In this document: positions 26,695 through 36,941 of the stretch, one piece after another
Layout: every line of letters begins with the position of its first letter
Position numbering within the stretch: position 1 is the stretch's first letter
Source of the DNA: Veillonella sp. R32
GTDB taxonomy: Bacteria; Bacillota; Negativicutes; Veillonellales; Veillonellaceae
DNA: 64,000 nt
Direction: 5' to 3'
Assembly (NCBI RefSeq): GCF_010093125.1
Contig: NZ_NMZQ01000001.1
Span: 62,001-126,000 of the forward strand
Notes under the pieces: model-generated
The model's input: only the letters and a program-made list of their open reading frames with translations
Databases searched by the model: none
What the model was told of the DNA's origin: nothing
Made by a program: the position numbers and the translations under genes

Positions 26695-27531
26695 ATGGTA
26701 TTAAAGCAAAAGACGCTGGTTAAAGATATTGCTTATGAAGGGACAGGTTTGCATAGTGGTTTACCTGTAACTATGACATTACGCCCTGCCGAAGCTGATA
26801 CAGGCATTATTTTTGTGCGTACCGACCTACCAGGACATCCTTCAGTAAAAGCGAGTCCTGCTAATGTGACGAATACGAATCGTGCTACCACATTGGAAGC
26901 AGGGGAGGCTAAAGTATTTACTGTAGAACATTTATTAGCTGCCTTTTATGGCTTAGGCATAGACAATTGTTATGTAGAACTTAATTCACCTGAACCGCCA
27001 GTTGGTGATGGGAGTGCTGCTGTATTCGTGGATTTAATGAAGACGGCGGGTATTCGAGAATTAGAGGCAGAACGAGCTGTGTATGCGGTAAAACAGTCCC
27101 ATGCTATTTATGATGGGGACCGATATATTTTGATTGTCCCTTATGATGGGTTGCGTGTTACATTTACATCTATTAATGATCATCCCTTATTAGGCACTCA
27201 GCAGGTGGATATTCACCTTGATTCAGAAGCTGTTTTTGAAAAGGAAATTTCACCAGCCCGTACCATTGGTTTTATGAAAGAATTAGAACAATTACAGGCC
27301 ATGGGATTGGCTAAGGGTGGTAATACTGATAATGTACTAGTTTATGACGATACCAGCTGTTTATCAGTACCACGGTATGATGATGAATTAGTGCGTCATA
27401 AAATTCTCGATATTCTAGGGGACTTGTTTCTCCTCGGTCCTATTACAGGGCATATTATTGCGTTAAAATCGAGTCATGAATTAAATTCGCGCTTAGCCCG
27501 TGAAATTTTGCAAGAAATGAAGGAGGATTAA
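26695..27531 (+). CDS. lpxC: UDP-3-O-acyl-N-acetylglucosamine deacetylase (LpxC)
   Basis: Zinc-dependent deacetylase; the committed step of lipid A synthesis. Motifs: [10 protein letters not shown] at the N-terminus, the zinc histidine in [14 protein letters not shown] near residue 80, and [14 protein letters not shown] with the zinc His and Asp near residue 235, then [13 protein letters not shown]. 278 residues. The start is ATG 26695, with AAAGGAGG at 26680-26687; an in-frame ATG at 26647 lies upstream of that site and is rejected. It starts a new operon with fabZ, 1 bp downstream. Confidence 0.95.
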   Translation: MVLKQKTLVKDIAYEGTGLHSGLPVTMTLRPAEADTGIIFVRTDLPGHPSVKASPANVTNTNRATTLEAGEAKVFTVEHLLAAFYGLGIDNCYVELNSPEPPVGDGSAAVFVDLMKTAGIRELEAERAVYAVKQSHAIYDGDRYILIVPYDGLRVTFTSINDHPLLGTQQVDIHLDSEAVFEKEISPARTIGFMKELEQLQAMGLAKGGNTDNVLVYDDTSCLSVPRYDDELVRHKILDILGDLFLLGPITGHIIALKSSHELNSRLAREILQEMKED

Positions 27532-27532
27532 C

Positions 27533-27958
27533 ATGATTCTTAATATTGAAGAAATTATGGAGATTTTACCACATCGCTATCCATTTTTGTTGGTAGATCG
27601 TATTATTGAATTGGAACCAATGAAACGTGCTGTAGGTATTAAAAATGCCACTATGAACGAATTATTCTTCCAAGGCCATTTCCCAGGTAATCCAGTAATG
27701 CCAGGGGTATTATTGACTGAAGCTATGGCGCAAGTAGGGGGCATTGCTTTACTGTATCCAGAAGAAAATCGTGGTTTAACACCCATGTTTACAGGGATTG
27801 ATAAAGTTCGTTTCCGTCATCCAGTAAAACCTGGTAATCAAGTACGTATGGAAGTAGAAGTAGTAAAAATTAAAGGCAAAATGGGCAAAGTAGAAGGTAA
27901 AGCTTATGTAGGTGATAAATTAGCTGTTACTGGAGAATACATGTTTGCTCTTGTTTAA
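27533..27958 (+). CDS. fabZ: 3-hydroxyacyl-ACP dehydratase FabZ
   Basis: Hot-dog fold dehydratase of fatty-acid elongation; it competes with LpxA for 3-hydroxyacyl-ACP, and its pairing with lpx genes is common. [11 protein letters not shown] with the active His and [20 protein letters not shown] with the active Glu are present. 141 residues, normal. ATG 27533 follows GGAGG inside the lpxC end. Confidence 0.96.
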   Translation: MILNIEEIMEILPHRYPFLLVDRIIELEPMKRAVGIKNATMNELFFQGHFPGNPVMPGVLLTEAMAQVGGIALLYPEENRGLTPMFTGIDKVRFRHPVKPGNQVRMEVEVVKIKGKMGKVEGKAYVGDKLAVTGEYMFALV

Positions 27959-28063
27959 GAGAAAAGTGTTGAAATAGTAAGAGAAAGTGTGTTAAGCGTA
28001 TATTTTCTCCATGTTATTTTATAAAATTCTCTGTTTAAGGATAAAAAGTCTGCAAAATAGCAG

Positions 28064-28094
28064 TTCAATAATTTTGTTTTGCAACGATTATAAT
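28064..28094 (+). promoter_or_regulatory. possible promoter for lpxA
   Basis: TTCAAT (28064-28069) and TATAAT (28089-28094), 19 bp apart, lie about 60 bp before the lpxA start; spacing is long, so the call is moderate. The 197-bp gap after fabZ shows no strong terminator. Confidence 0.4.
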
Positions 28095-28155
28095 ATTAAT
28101 AAAGCAAGTATGTGAAGCAAAAGTCGCAATCTCAACAGAGCAAGGAGTGACATAG

Positions 28156-28968
28156 ATGATAGTAGTAGGCATGGAAAATGCTACCTCCAATATACATAGC
28201 ACAGCAGTTGTACATCCAGATGCCAAAATTGGTGAAGGGGTTGTTATTGGTCCAGGTGCCGTAATTGGGGAAAACGTAACCATTGGTGACGGTACTCAAA
28301 TTGGTGCTAATGTAGTAGTTGGTGGATGGACTACCATTGGACAACGTTGTGAAATTTACCCAGGTGCAGCGGTAGGTCTTGAACCTCAGGACTTGAAGTT
28401 CAAAGGGGAAAAAAGTTTTTGTAATATTGGTGATGAAACAGTAATTCGCGAGTGCGTTACCATTAGTCGGGCCACTGGCGAAGGCGAAGAAACTCGAATT
28501 GGCAATAATTGCCTGTTCCAAGCATGTACACACATTGCTCATAATTGTATTGTAGGCAATAATGTAATCATGAGTAATTGCGCTGGTTTAGCAGGCCATG
28601 TAGTGGTAGAAGATCGCGTTGTTATTGGTGGTATTGCAGGGGTACACCAATTTGTTAAAATCGGTCGCAATGCCATGGTAGGTGGTATGGCTAAGGTTGT
28701 ACAAGATATTCCACCATACGTAATTGCTGATGGCCAACCTGCTCGTGTTATTGGCCTAAATTCAGTAGGTTTATCTCGTGCTGGTATTTCTGAAGACGTA
28801 CGCCATGATTTAAAACAAGCGTTTCGTATTATTTATCGGTCTGGCTATAGCTTATCGCGAGCTATTGAAGAAATGGAATTACAATTGAATTCCTCCGTAG
28901 AAATTGAAAACTTATTGCGTTTCTTGCGCAATGCAGACCGCGGTATTATGCGAACTCGCCGTGATTAA
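28156..28968 (+). CDS. lpxA: acyl-ACP--UDP-N-acetylglucosamine O-acyltransferase (LpxA)
   Basis: First enzyme of lipid A synthesis. Hexapeptide-repeat left-handed helix ([20 protein letters not shown] and following), the catalytic His in [14 protein letters not shown] near residue 129, and the C-terminal helical part ending in [14 protein letters not shown]. 270 residues. Start ATG 28156 is 8 nt after AAGGAG; the next ATG at 28171 is possible. A terminator follows. Confidence 0.95.
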   Translation: MIVVGMENATSNIHSTAVVHPDAKIGEGVVIGPGAVIGENVTIGDGTQIGANVVVGGWTTIGQRCEIYPGAAVGLEPQDLKFKGEKSFCNIGDETVIRECVTISRATGEGEETRIGNNCLFQACTHIAHNCIVGNNVIMSNCAGLAGHVVVEDRVVIGGIAGVHQFVKIGRNAMVGGMAKVVQDIPPYVIADGQPARVIGLNSVGLSRAGISEDVRHDLKQAFRIIYRSGYSLSRAIEEMELQLNSSVEIENLLRFLRNADRGIMRTRRD

Positions 28969-28974
28969 AATGTA

Positions 28975-29031
28975 AGAGTCTTGCCTTAACGGGTCAAAAG
29001 TAGTTTGACCCTGAAAGGGAAGGCTCTTTTT
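28975..29031 (+). terminator. intrinsic terminator after lpxA
   Basis: An outer arm (AGAG at 28975-28978 with CTCT at 29024-29027, and CCTT with AAGG) encloses an inner perfect 8-bp stem, GGGTCAAA (28991-28998) with TTTGACCC (29004-29011), and a T-run ends it. Confidence 0.75.
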
Positions 29032-29032
29032 A

Positions 29033-29061
29033 TTCAAAAAAAGGGCGAAATTTGATATAAT
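29033..29061 (+). promoter_or_regulatory. promoter for the lpxI operon
   Basis: TTCAAA (29033-29038) and TATAAT (29056-29061) are 17 bp apart, directly after the lpxA terminator and 49 bp before lpxI. Confidence 0.5.
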
Positions 29062-29109
29062 ATAGTGTAGTGTGTCTAAAAGTAGAACCTAAAACACTAG
29101 GAGGAAATG

Positions 29110-29931
29110 ATGGCAAAAGTCGGATTATTAGCTGGCGTAGGTAAATTGCCGTTGGAATTTTTACGAGCAGCACAATTAGAAGGCTATGAAGTCGTTGTCA
29201 TTGCTGTAATTCCTAACACGGAGCCTGCTTTGGCAACGGAAGCAAATGCTTTTTATGAAATTAATGTCGCTAAAATCGATAAAATATTTAAAACTCTTCA
29301 TAAGGAAGGGATTACAGAAGTAACTATGCTTGGCAAAGTTACGAAAGAAATTTTATTTAAAGGTTTGGTTATGCCTGATTTGCGGACAATTCGTTTATTG
29401 ACGAAGTTACGCAATCGCAAGGACGATACTATTATGATCGCTATAGTTGAGGAATTGGCTAAAGAGGGCATACACGTAGTGGATCAAACGTTATATATGA
29501 AACCACTAATGCCTAAAGCTGGCGTGTTGACTAAAGCAAAGCCGTCTAAAGAACAGATGGCTGATATCTTATTTGGCTTTGACGTGGCGAAGCAAATGGG
29601 TGGCCTTGATATAGGTCAGACCGTAGTGGTTAAAGACTTAGCCGTTATGGCCATTGAAGCCATTGAAGGTACCGATGCTTGTATTAAGCGGGGCGGTGCG
29701 TTAGGACGGGGTGAAGCGGTAGTAGTTAAAACGGCCAAACCGCGTCAAGATGTACGTTTTGATGTACCTGCGGTGGGCTTGCAAACAATTCATTCCATGT
29801 TGGAAGGGAATTGTAAAGTATTAGCTATGGAAGCAGAGCGGACCATTTTTGTCGAACAAGCAGACGTTTTACGATTAGCTAATGAAAAAGGATTAATTAT
29901 TTGTGCCGTTGAAGGGCCTGAAGAAGAATAA
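29110..29931 (+). CDS. lpxI: UDP-2,3-diacylglucosamine pyrophosphatase LpxI
   Basis: Hydrolyses UDP-2,3-diacylglucosamine to lipid X and UMP. It belongs to the LpxI family (DUF1009), not to LpxH: VGLLAGVGKLPLEFLRAAQ at the N-terminus, KVTKEILFKGLV near residue 78, and AVEGTDACIKRGGALGRG-type motif near residue 190 with the conserved Asp. 273 residues. ATG 29110 is chosen as it is 5 nt from AGGAGG; ATG 29107 is only 2 nt away. lpxB follows. Confidence 0.93.
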   Translation: MAKVGLLAGVGKLPLEFLRAAQLEGYEVVVIAVIPNTEPALATEANAFYEINVAKIDKIFKTLHKEGITEVTMLGKVTKEILFKGLVMPDLRTIRLLTKLRNRKDDTIMIAIVEELAKEGIHVVDQTLYMKPLMPKAGVLTKAKPSKEQMADILFGFDVAKQMGGLDIGQTVVVKDLAVMAIEAIEGTDACIKRGGALGRGEAVVVKTAKPRQDVRFDVPAVGLQTIHSMLEGNCKVLAMEAERTIFVEQADVLRLANEKGLIICAVEGPEEE

Positions 29932-29944
29932 TCTGGAGGTTTGG

Positions 29945-31108
29945 ATGAAAGTCATGTTTTCTGCTGGCGAAGCATCAGGGGATACCCATGCAGCTAGCGT
30001 AGCGAAGGCGTTAAAAAGCATATATCCGGACGTGACCATGTTTGGCATGGGCGGCTCGCGCATGGCTGAAGCAGGCGTCCAAATCGTGTATGATATTAAG
30101 CAATTAGGCTATATTGGCATTGTGGAAGTGATAAAACACTTGCCTTCTTTTTTCAAATTGCGCACATTTTTGAAAGAAACGATGGTCCGTGAACGGCCTG
30201 ATGTGCTCGTTTGTGTTGACTATCCTGGCTTTAATATGAAGCTAGCCAAAGTAGCTCATGATTTAGGCATTCCTGTTATTTATTACATTGCCCCTACCAT
30301 TTGGGCTTGGCATCGTAGTCGAGGGAAGGATATTGCTAAGACAGTAACCAAAGTAGCCTCTATTTTCCCTTTTGAGGCGGAAGCGTATCGCCAGTTTGGG
30401 GTAGAGGTAGAATTTGTAGGTCATCCTCTATTAGATATTGTGAAACCAGCTATGTCTTATGAAGAGGGACTGGCATACTTTCATATGGAGCCTAATACTA
30501 AGCGTGTCTTGCTTATGCCAGGCAGTCGTAAGCAGGAAGTATTAAGTCTATTAGATCGTATGCTAGCAGGGGCTGAAATAGTTATGGCTAAACACCCTAA
30601 TTTAGCATTTTATTTGCCTAGAGCGCATACGATTGACAAAACAGAGTTAGAAAGCATTACTAAGAAATATAAGGTGCCTGTTACGATTACGGAGGACCAG
30701 ACCTACGATTTAATGCAATGTTGTGACGTTTGCTTAGCCGCTTCGGGGACAGCCACTTTAGAAACAGCCCTCATGGAGTTGCCTACGATTTTATTGTATC
30801 GTCTGTCGCCGATTACCTATGCTTTAGGTAAAGTCCTAGTAAATTTAACTCATGTTGGGTTACCTAATATTGTGGCAGGCCGTGAAGTTATTCCCGAGTT
30901 ATTGCAAGGTGCTGTTACGCCTGCCAATATTGCTAAGGAATTGAATTCTTTATTAGAGGATACGAAACGACGCCATACGATGATTACAGATTTGCGTTCT
31001 GTACGTGATGCCCTTGGCGGAACTGGTGCAGTAGTACGTGTAGCTAAGTTGATTGCTACGGTAGCACAAGCTAACCGGGGTGCGGAGGAAATGAATGGGA
31101 AGTTATAA
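29945..31108 (+). CDS. lpxB: lipid-A-disaccharide synthase (LpxB)
   Basis: GT19 glycosyltransferase that joins lipid X and UDP-diacylglucosamine. MFSAGEASGDTHAA at the N-terminus, YIAPTIWAWHRSRGKDI near residue 115, LMPGSRKQEV near residue 190 and CLAASGTATLETAL near residue 265 are family hallmarks. 387 residues. ATG 29945 follows CTGGAGG. Its last 14 nt overlap the msbA start. Confidence 0.95.
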   Translation: MKVMFSAGEASGDTHAASVAKALKSIYPDVTMFGMGGSRMAEAGVQIVYDIKQLGYIGIVEVIKHLPSFFKLRTFLKETMVRERPDVLVCVDYPGFNMKLAKVAHDLGIPVIYYIAPTIWAWHRSRGKDIAKTVTKVASIFPFEAEAYRQFGVEVEFVGHPLLDIVKPAMSYEEGLAYFHMEPNTKRVLLMPGSRKQEVLSLLDRMLAGAEIVMAKHPNLAFYLPRAHTIDKTELESITKKYKVPVTITEDQTYDLMQCCDVCLAASGTATLETALMELPTILLYRLSPITYALGKVLVNLTHVGLPNIVAGREVIPELLQGAVTPANIAKELNSLLEDTKRRHTMITDLRSVRDALGGTGAVVRVAKLIATVAQANRGAEEMNGKL

Positions 31109-32825
31109 ACGATTACTGGTCTATGTAAGACCTTATATAGGCCGTTTGATTTTTGGTTTGATTTGTATGATTATTGCGGCGGCTGCCTATTTGGTAGTGC
31201 CTTGGCTGATTAAGGATGTAGTAGATAAAGTGCTACAAGCGAAAGATTTAGCTATGTTGAATCTTGTAGTGGTGGCGATTTTAGCTGTATTTTTAATTCG
31301 TGGCTTTGCCACGTATGGTCAGACCTATACTATGTCGTATATTGGGCAGCGCGTTATTATCGATATTCGCGAAGCCTTATTTAAACATTTACAACGTTTG
31401 GATCAAGCCTATTTTGATCGCCGTAAAACAGGCGTTGTTATGAGTAATCTTACTAATGATGTGGGGGCTTTACAAACCGCCATTGTGGATAATTTAGTTT
31501 CCTTTATTACGGAAGGAGTTACGCTTATTGGGTCGCTAGTATCCATGATTTTAATTGATTGGAAATTGACCTTAGTTACCTTGATTATTGTGCCAGTAGT
31601 ACTGGGCATTATTAATATTTTTGGGAAACGACTGCGTTCGGCAGGGCACGATGTACAGGGGCGCATTGCGGATATTACGTCTTTATTGCAAGAAGTGATT
31701 TCTGGTATCCGTGTAGTTCGCTCGTTTGCTCGGGAAAACCACGAAGTAGTTCGTTTTGAGAAAGAAAATCAAAGAAACTTTTTAGCGGCTATGCGTGCTA
31801 CGAAATTATCGAGTTTACTCAGTCCATTAGTTGAGTTTTCAGCAGCGATTGCGGTAACAGTTATTCTTTGGTATGGTGGTTACTCCGTAGTAACGGGGGC
31901 CATTTCGGCGGGGTCCTTGATTGCCTTTTTGATTTATGCTATTAACTTATCCAATCCGGTAAAACGATTGAGTCAGGTGTATGGTAATATTCAAAAAGCG
32001 ATGGCTGCTGGGGATCGGGTGTTCGATATTTTAGATACAGAGCCAGAAGTAAAAGAAAAACCAAATGCTACTGCGTTGCCAGAGGTGAGTGGCCATGTGG
32101 AATTTGACCATGTGTCCTTCTCCTATGATGGTGAAAAAATGGCATTGCAAGATATGAATTTAGATGTACCGGCAGGTCGGATTATAGCCATTGTAGGGCC
32201 TTCTGGAGCGGGTAAAACAACGATTGCTAATTTGTTGCCACGTTTCTATGATGTATCGGCGGGGGCCATTCGCATTGATGGTATTGATGTACGGGATGTG
32301 ACCTTTACGTCCCTCCGTGAACAGGTCGGTTTGGTACCACAAGAAACGATGTTATTTAATGCTACTATTCGAGACAATATTTTATATGGTCGCTTAAATG
32401 GTACGGAAGAAGAAGTATATGAAGCCGCTAAGGCAGCGAATGCGTTAGAGTTTATTGAAAAATTACCTGATGGGTTTGACACGTTAGTTGGTGAGCGTGG
32501 TAGTTCTTTATCCGGGGGACAACGGCAACGGATTGCTATAGCGCGGGCTATTTTAAAAGATCCGAAAATATTGATTTTAGATGAAGCTACCTCGGCATTA
32601 GATACGGAAAGTGAAAAGTTAGTACAGGAAGCATTAGAACGGCTTATGAAAGGGCGTACGGCGTTTGTGATTGCCCATCGCTTAAGTACGATTAAGAATG
32701 CTGATCAGATTGTAGTATTGCGTCAAGGTCAAATTGAAGAGCTCGGGACGCATGAGGAATTATTAGCACAGAATGGTTTATATAAACACTTGTATTCCGT
32801 GCAATTTGCAAGTAAAGGACAATAG
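31095..32825 (+). CDS. msbA: lipid A / LPS ABC flippase MsbA
   Basis: Half-transporter that flips lipid A-core across the inner membrane. Six membrane helices (residues ~15-310) precede an ATPase domain with Walker A GPSGAGKTT near residue 372, signature LSGGQRQRIAIARA and Walker B ILILDEATSALD, then the H-loop in IAHRLSTIKNADQI. 576 residues. GGAGG lies 5 nt before ATG 31095, within lpxB, so the two genes are coupled. It is between lpxB and waaA, which supports MsbA over a drug exporter. Confidence 0.94.
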   Translation: MGSYKRLLVYVRPYIGRLIFGLICMIIAAAAYLVVPWLIKDVVDKVLQAKDLAMLNLVVVAILAVFLIRGFATYGQTYTMSYIGQRVIIDIREALFKHLQRLDQAYFDRRKTGVVMSNLTNDVGALQTAIVDNLVSFITEGVTLIGSLVSMILIDWKLTLVTLIIVPVVLGIINIFGKRLRSAGHDVQGRIADITSLLQEVISGIRVVRSFARENHEVVRFEKENQRNFLAAMRATKLSSLLSPLVEFSAAIAVTVILWYGGYSVVTGAISAGSLIAFLIYAINLSNPVKRLSQVYGNIQKAMAAGDRVFDILDTEPEVKEKPNATALPEVSGHVEFDHVSFSYDGEKMALQDMNLDVPAGRIIAIVGPSGAGKTTIANLLPRFYDVSAGAIRIDGIDVRDVTFTSLREQVGLVPQETMLFNATIRDNILYGRLNGTEEEVYEAAKAANALEFIEKLPDGFDTLVGERGSSLSGGQRQRIAIARAILKDPKILILDEATSALDTESEKLVQEALERLMKGRTAFVIAHRLSTIKNADQIVVLRQGQIEELGTHEELLAQNGLYKHLYSVQFASKGQ

Positions 32826-32827
32826 GG

Positions 32828-34132
32828 ATGTATTGGGTATACAACATATTACTAATTATATATTGGATTGGGTTAATCCCAGTCATCCTTTATCGCTTAG
32901 CCTTTGAAGAGGGCTTTTATGAGCGTATCCGTCAAAGTGCGGGACTTATGCCTGATTCCTTAATGCGGAAGATTGAAGGGCGTCGTGCGATTTGGGTGCA
33001 TGCTGCTTCTGTAGGGGAAATTGTAGCGACTAGTCCTATTGTAAAGGATATTAAGAAGAAATTTCCTGAAGCGGTAGTGGTAGTGTCTGTCGTTACGGCC
33101 ACTGGCCATGCGATGGCGCATCGAATCATTCCCGAAGCGGAAGGCATTATTTTCTTCCCGCTGGATTTGCCATTTTTAACACAGCGAATTTTGGATATTA
33201 TTAAGCCAATTACTATTTTGCTAGTTGAAACAGAGATTTGGCCAAACTTTTTACGAATTGCAGAAAAAGAAAAAATTCCTGTAATGATGGTAAATGGTCG
33301 TATTAGCGATCGCAGTATGAAACGCTATATGATGATTCGGTCTTTTACTAAAGAAATGTTAGCCTCTATTCAGTATTTCTGTATGCAGTCTAAATTAGAT
33401 GCTGAGTATATTCAGGTCTTAGGGGCTGCGAAAGAACGCATTACGGTTACAGGGAATACTAAGTATGACCAGACCTATGCGCAGGTTACTGAGGAAGAGA
33501 AGCGACAATTACAAGATGAATTTGGTTTTGGTCGTAATCATCCTATTATTGTAGCTGGCAGTACTCACCGTGGTGAAGAAGAAGCGGTGTTGACAGCGTT
33601 TAATGAAATTTTAAAGGCCTATCCAGAAGCTCGTTTATTGATTGCTCCGCGAGAAATTATGCGGGGTAATGATGTAAAAGCATTGGCTGAAAAAAATGGT
33701 CTACGTGCTATTTGTCGTAGTACTATGACAGGGCCAGTGCATGTGAAAACACCGGTAGTGGTATTGGATACAATTGGTGAATTAGGTCGACTATATAGTT
33801 TAGGCGACATCATCTTTGTGGGTGGTTCCTTAGTTAAAACTGGGGGCCATAATATATTAGAACCGGCAGCTCATGGCAAACCGATTTTAGTAGGGCCTCA
33901 CATGTTTAACTTTAAAGAAATATATTCCTTATTAAGTTCGCGCCATGCGTGCTTGATGGTAAAAGATACTAAAGAGTTAGTAGATACTATGTTACTTTTA
34001 TGTCGCGATAAGGAATTGCGTGATACGATGGGGCAAAATTGTTTAGATATTGTCCATGAAAATCGTGGTGCTACGCAGCGTAATACGGAAGAATTGCGCA
34101 AGTTATTTGAATCCCACCAGATTATTCCATAG
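32828..34132 (+). CDS. waaA: Kdo transferase WaaA (KdtA)
   Basis: Membrane-anchored GT30 enzyme that adds Kdo to lipid IVA. N-terminal membrane helix (NILLIIYWIGLIPVILY), WVHAASVGEI near residue 56, VETEIWPNFLR near residue 130, and VGGSLVKTGGHNILEPAAHGK near residue 335 (read as overlapping pieces) are diagnostic. 434 residues. It follows msbA by 2 bp. Whether it adds one or two Kdo residues cannot be read from sequence. Confidence 0.95.
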   Translation: MYWVYNILLIIYWIGLIPVILYRLAFEEGFYERIRQSAGLMPDSLMRKIEGRRAIWVHAASVGEIVATSPIVKDIKKKFPEAVVVVSVVTATGHAMAHRIIPEAEGIIFFPLDLPFLTQRILDIIKPITILLVETEIWPNFLRIAEKEKIPVMMVNGRISDRSMKRYMMIRSFTKEMLASIQYFCMQSKLDAEYIQVLGAAKERITVTGNTKYDQTYAQVTEEEKRQLQDEFGFGRNHPIIVAGSTHRGEEEAVLTAFNEILKAYPEARLLIAPREIMRGNDVKALAEKNGLRAICRSTMTGPVHVKTPVVVLDTIGELGRLYSLGDIIFVGGSLVKTGGHNILEPAAHGKPILVGPHMFNFKEIYSLLSSRHACLMVKDTKELVDTMLLLCRDKELRDTMGQNCLDIVHENRGATQRNTEELRKLFESHQIIP

Positions 34133-34170
34133 ATGTAATTATTTAGTCTATGGTAAAGGAGGTAGAGCTC

Positions 34171-35307
34171 ATGAATGGGGAACGATTGTTTAAGCATATA
34201 GTAAGCGGTAAGGCTAAAGGCCCTTTGGCTAGTGTGGCTCGGACTGGTTTAGGCGTACTAAGTGTTGCTTATGCACAAGGGGTACAACAACGGAACAAGA
34301 AGTTTGATAGAGCTGATGGCGTTATTCGTGCTGCGGCGCCTGTTATTAGTGTCGGCAATATTACAGCTGGCGGCACCGGTAAAACACCGATGGTTCGTTA
34401 TATTTGTCAGTACTTAGAGTTGGCTAATTATGCACCAGCTATTTTGAGCCGTGGCTATCGTGCGAAAGATAATGAAGAGGCTATTGTTGTATCACGGCGT
34501 GGCCGGTTGGAAGTAACCCCTGCAGTAAGTGGTGATGAAGCTTGGCTCCTAGGTAAAGGTTTGGGCCATACTAGCGTTGTTATTGGGCGTAAACGGGTTA
34601 AATCCGCTCAATTAGCGACAGCCACTTTAGGGAGTGATATACTAGTATTAGATGATGGTTTTCAACATCGTCAGCTAGGTCGCGATTTAGACATTGTTCT
34701 CATTGATGCAGCTAACCCATTTGGCTATGGTCATGTATTACCGCGTGGCTTATTACGTGAACCTTTAACGGGCTTGCAACGGGCTGATGTGATTGTTTTA
34801 ACTAAGACAGATCAAGTGCCAAGCGATATTTTATTTGGCATTAAACAACAACTTTTGAAATGGGCGCCACAGGCACCTATTATGACAACCGTTCATCAGT
34901 CATTGGGGATTCAAACGTTGGCATCGTGGGAACGCAATGAAGCACCACAAACGGCACCAGTGGGGCTTGAAGAACCAAATTTTTTGACTGTTAGTGGTAT
35001 TGGGCAACCGGATTCCTTCCGCCATACCGTGACTTCCTTAGGGTATACGGTGTGCCATAGTTTAGATTTTGGCGATCATCATGAATATACTACTGATGAT
35101 GTGGTGCGCATGTGGAGTGAAGCATTTGCTAAAGGGGCGAATGCTATTGTAACGACCGAAAAAGATGCAGTTAAATTAAGTCAGTTACAAGCGGTTCATG
35201 ATTTGAAAATTCCTGTATTCGTAATTCCTATTGGCATTGCCTTTACAGAGGGCGAAGAACAGTTTAAAACTTATATTAGTGAGGTTGGAAAGAAGGTTAC
35301 ACTATGA
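34171..35307 (+). CDS. lpxK: tetraacyldisaccharide 4'-kinase (LpxK)
   Basis: Phosphorylates the lipid A disaccharide at the 4' position on the inner membrane. The P-loop is VGNITAGGTGKTPMVRYI near residue 55; VLDDGFQHRQLGRDLDIVLID near residue 160 has the conserved DDGFQH motif. 378 residues. I use ATG 34171 behind AAAGGAGG; the upstream in-frame ATG at 34150 precedes that site. The last 4 nt overlap kdsB. Confidence 0.95.
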   Translation: MNGERLFKHIVSGKAKGPLASVARTGLGVLSVAYAQGVQQRNKKFDRADGVIRAAAPVISVGNITAGGTGKTPMVRYICQYLELANYAPAILSRGYRAKDNEEAIVVSRRGRLEVTPAVSGDEAWLLGKGLGHTSVVIGRKRVKSAQLATATLGSDILVLDDGFQHRQLGRDLDIVLIDAANPFGYGHVLPRGLLREPLTGLQRADVIVLTKTDQVPSDILFGIKQQLLKWAPQAPIMTTVHQSLGIQTLASWERNEAPQTAPVGLEEPNFLTVSGIGQPDSFRHTVTSLGYTVCHSLDFGDHHEYTTDDVVRMWSEAFAKGANAIVTTEKDAVKLSQLQAVHDLKIPVFVIPIGIAFTEGEEQFKTYISEVGKKVTL

Positions 35308-36038
35308 AAATAGCTTGTGTCATTCCTGCTCGATATGCGTCTACTCGTTTGCCTGGTAAACCGTTAGCTGATATTGCTGGCAAACCTATGATTCAACGAG
35401 TGTATGAACAAGTTTCAAAAGCTACGGTACCGGATGACGTCATTGTTGCTACCGATGATCAACGAGTGGCAGAGGCTGTCAATACTTTTGGTGGGACTGT
35501 AGTTATGACGAAAGCCGATCATCTGACAGGTACGGATCGTCTAGCAGAGGTGGCTGAGTTACGTCCTGACATTGATGTTATTATTAATGTACAAGGGGAT
35601 GAACCTTTAATCGAAGCCTCGTTGATTGACGAATTAAGTGCTTTATTCAAGGATGATAGTCAGTTACAAATGGCAACGGTAGGCGCTCCTTTGCAAGAAG
35701 CGGAATATGGAGAACCGTCAGCCGTTAAAGTGGTATGTAATTTAAAGGGCTATGCTATGTATTTCTCGCGCTCTTTAATTCCTTATCCACGAAATGCTTT
35801 TGTCAATCCCCCGTTGAAGCATATTGGTATTTATGCGTATACGCGTGATTTCTTATTAGAATTTGCTCGATTAGCACCAACACCAGCAGAATTAACGGAA
35901 TCCTTAGAACAATTGCGAGCCTTAGAAAATGGTGTAGCTATACGAGTAATTAAAACAGACGCACGCTTCGTGGGGGTAGATACACCAGAAGATTTAGCGG
36001 CTGTTAATGAAATCTTTAAAGCAAAAGAACAGTCGTAA
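35304..36038 (+). CDS. kdsB: CMP-Kdo synthetase (KdsB)
   Basis: Activates Kdo with CTP. IPARYASTRLPGKPLADI at the N-terminus, VQGDEPLIE near residue 97 and VGVDTPEDL near the end are typical. 244 residues. Its ATG overlaps the lpxK stop (ATGA), so translation is coupled. It acts with kdsA, kdsC and kdsD next to it, supplying WaaA. Confidence 0.95.
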   Translation: MKIACVIPARYASTRLPGKPLADIAGKPMIQRVYEQVSKATVPDDVIVATDDQRVAEAVNTFGGTVVMTKADHLTGTDRLAEVAELRPDIDVIINVQGDEPLIEASLIDELSALFKDDSQLQMATVGAPLQEAEYGEPSAVKVVCNLKGYAMYFSRSLIPYPRNAFVNPPLKHIGIYAYTRDFLLEFARLAPTPAELTESLEQLRALENGVAIRVIKTDARFVGVDTPEDLAAVNEIFKAKEQS

Positions 36039-36095
36039 TCGGCTGGTTATACTACATAGTATTTGATAGATAGTGAGATTAAAAAGGAGACATCC

Positions 36096-36914
36096 ATGAA
36101 AGAAGTAAAAGTTGGCAACTTAACCCTTGGTGGTGGTAAAGGCTTATTCTTATTAGCTGGTCCTTGTGTAATTGAGGATCCTGAACGGACTTTAAATATT
36201 GGTCGTCGCACTAAAGAAATTTGCGACCGTGTGGGCATTCCTTATATTTTTAAAGCCTCTTTTGATAAGGCTAATCGCTCTAGCTTTGGGTCTTTCCGTG
36301 GGCCAGGTCTGGAAGAAGGGCTTAAGATTTTAAGCCATATTAAAAAAGAGTTACAAGTACCTATCGTAAGTGATATTCATTCGGTAGAGCAAATTGAACC
36401 AGCTGCTGAAGTGCTTGATATTTTACAAATTCCTGCGTTCTTATGTCGCCAAACGGATTTAGTATATGGAGCAGCGAAAACAGGCAAATGTATTAACGTG
36501 AAAAAAGGGCAGTTCTTAGCACCAAAAGATATGAGCAATGTGGTGAAAAAGGTGGAAGAAGCGGGTAATCACAATTTGATGCTTACTGAACGAGGCGCTA
36601 CCTTTGGGTATAATAACTTAGTAGTGGATATGCGTTCTTTCCCTATTATGCGTAGTTTTGATTACCCAGTTATCTTTGATGCAACCCATAGCGTGCAATT
36701 ACCAGGTGGTGCTGGTACTAGTTCTTCAGGACAACGTGAATTTGTACCCAATTTGGTACGGGCAGCCGTAGCGGCTGGCGTGGATGGCTTATTTATGGAA
36801 GTTCATGACAAGCCAGAAGAAGCTTTATCTGACGGTCCGAATATGGTACGTTTAGATGATTTAGAAGCGCTGTTGCGCGATTTGGTAGCCATTGATAAAA
36901 TTGTAAAAGGTTAA
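36096..36914 (+). CDS. kdsA: Kdo-8-phosphate synthase (KdsA)
   Basis: Aldolase joining arabinose 5-phosphate and [50 protein letters not shown] and [12 protein letters not shown] motifs are all present. 272 residues. Start ATG 36096 with AAAGGAGA at 36083-36090; an in-frame TTG at 36063 is upstream of the site. It precedes kdsD by 27 bp. Confidence 0.95.
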   Translation: MKEVKVGNLTLGGGKGLFLLAGPCVIEDPERTLNIGRRTKEICDRVGIPYIFKASFDKANRSSFGSFRGPGLEEGLKILSHIKKELQVPIVSDIHSVEQIEPAAEVLDILQIPAFLCRQTDLVYGAAKTGKCINVKKGQFLAPKDMSNVVKKVEEAGNHNLMLTERGATFGYNNLVVDMRSFPIMRSFDYPVIFDATHSVQLPGGAGTSSSGQREFVPNLVRAAVAAGVDGLFMEVHDKPEEALSDGPNMVRLDDLEALLRDLVAIDKIVKG

Positions 36915-36941
36915 TTGACGAATAGAGGGGATGGATCATCC

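Noticed and set aside
27981-28009. GAGAAA/TTTCTC pair after fabZ as a terminator
   Set aside because: Six A-T-rich base pairs with a 17-nt loop and no T-run; not convincing.
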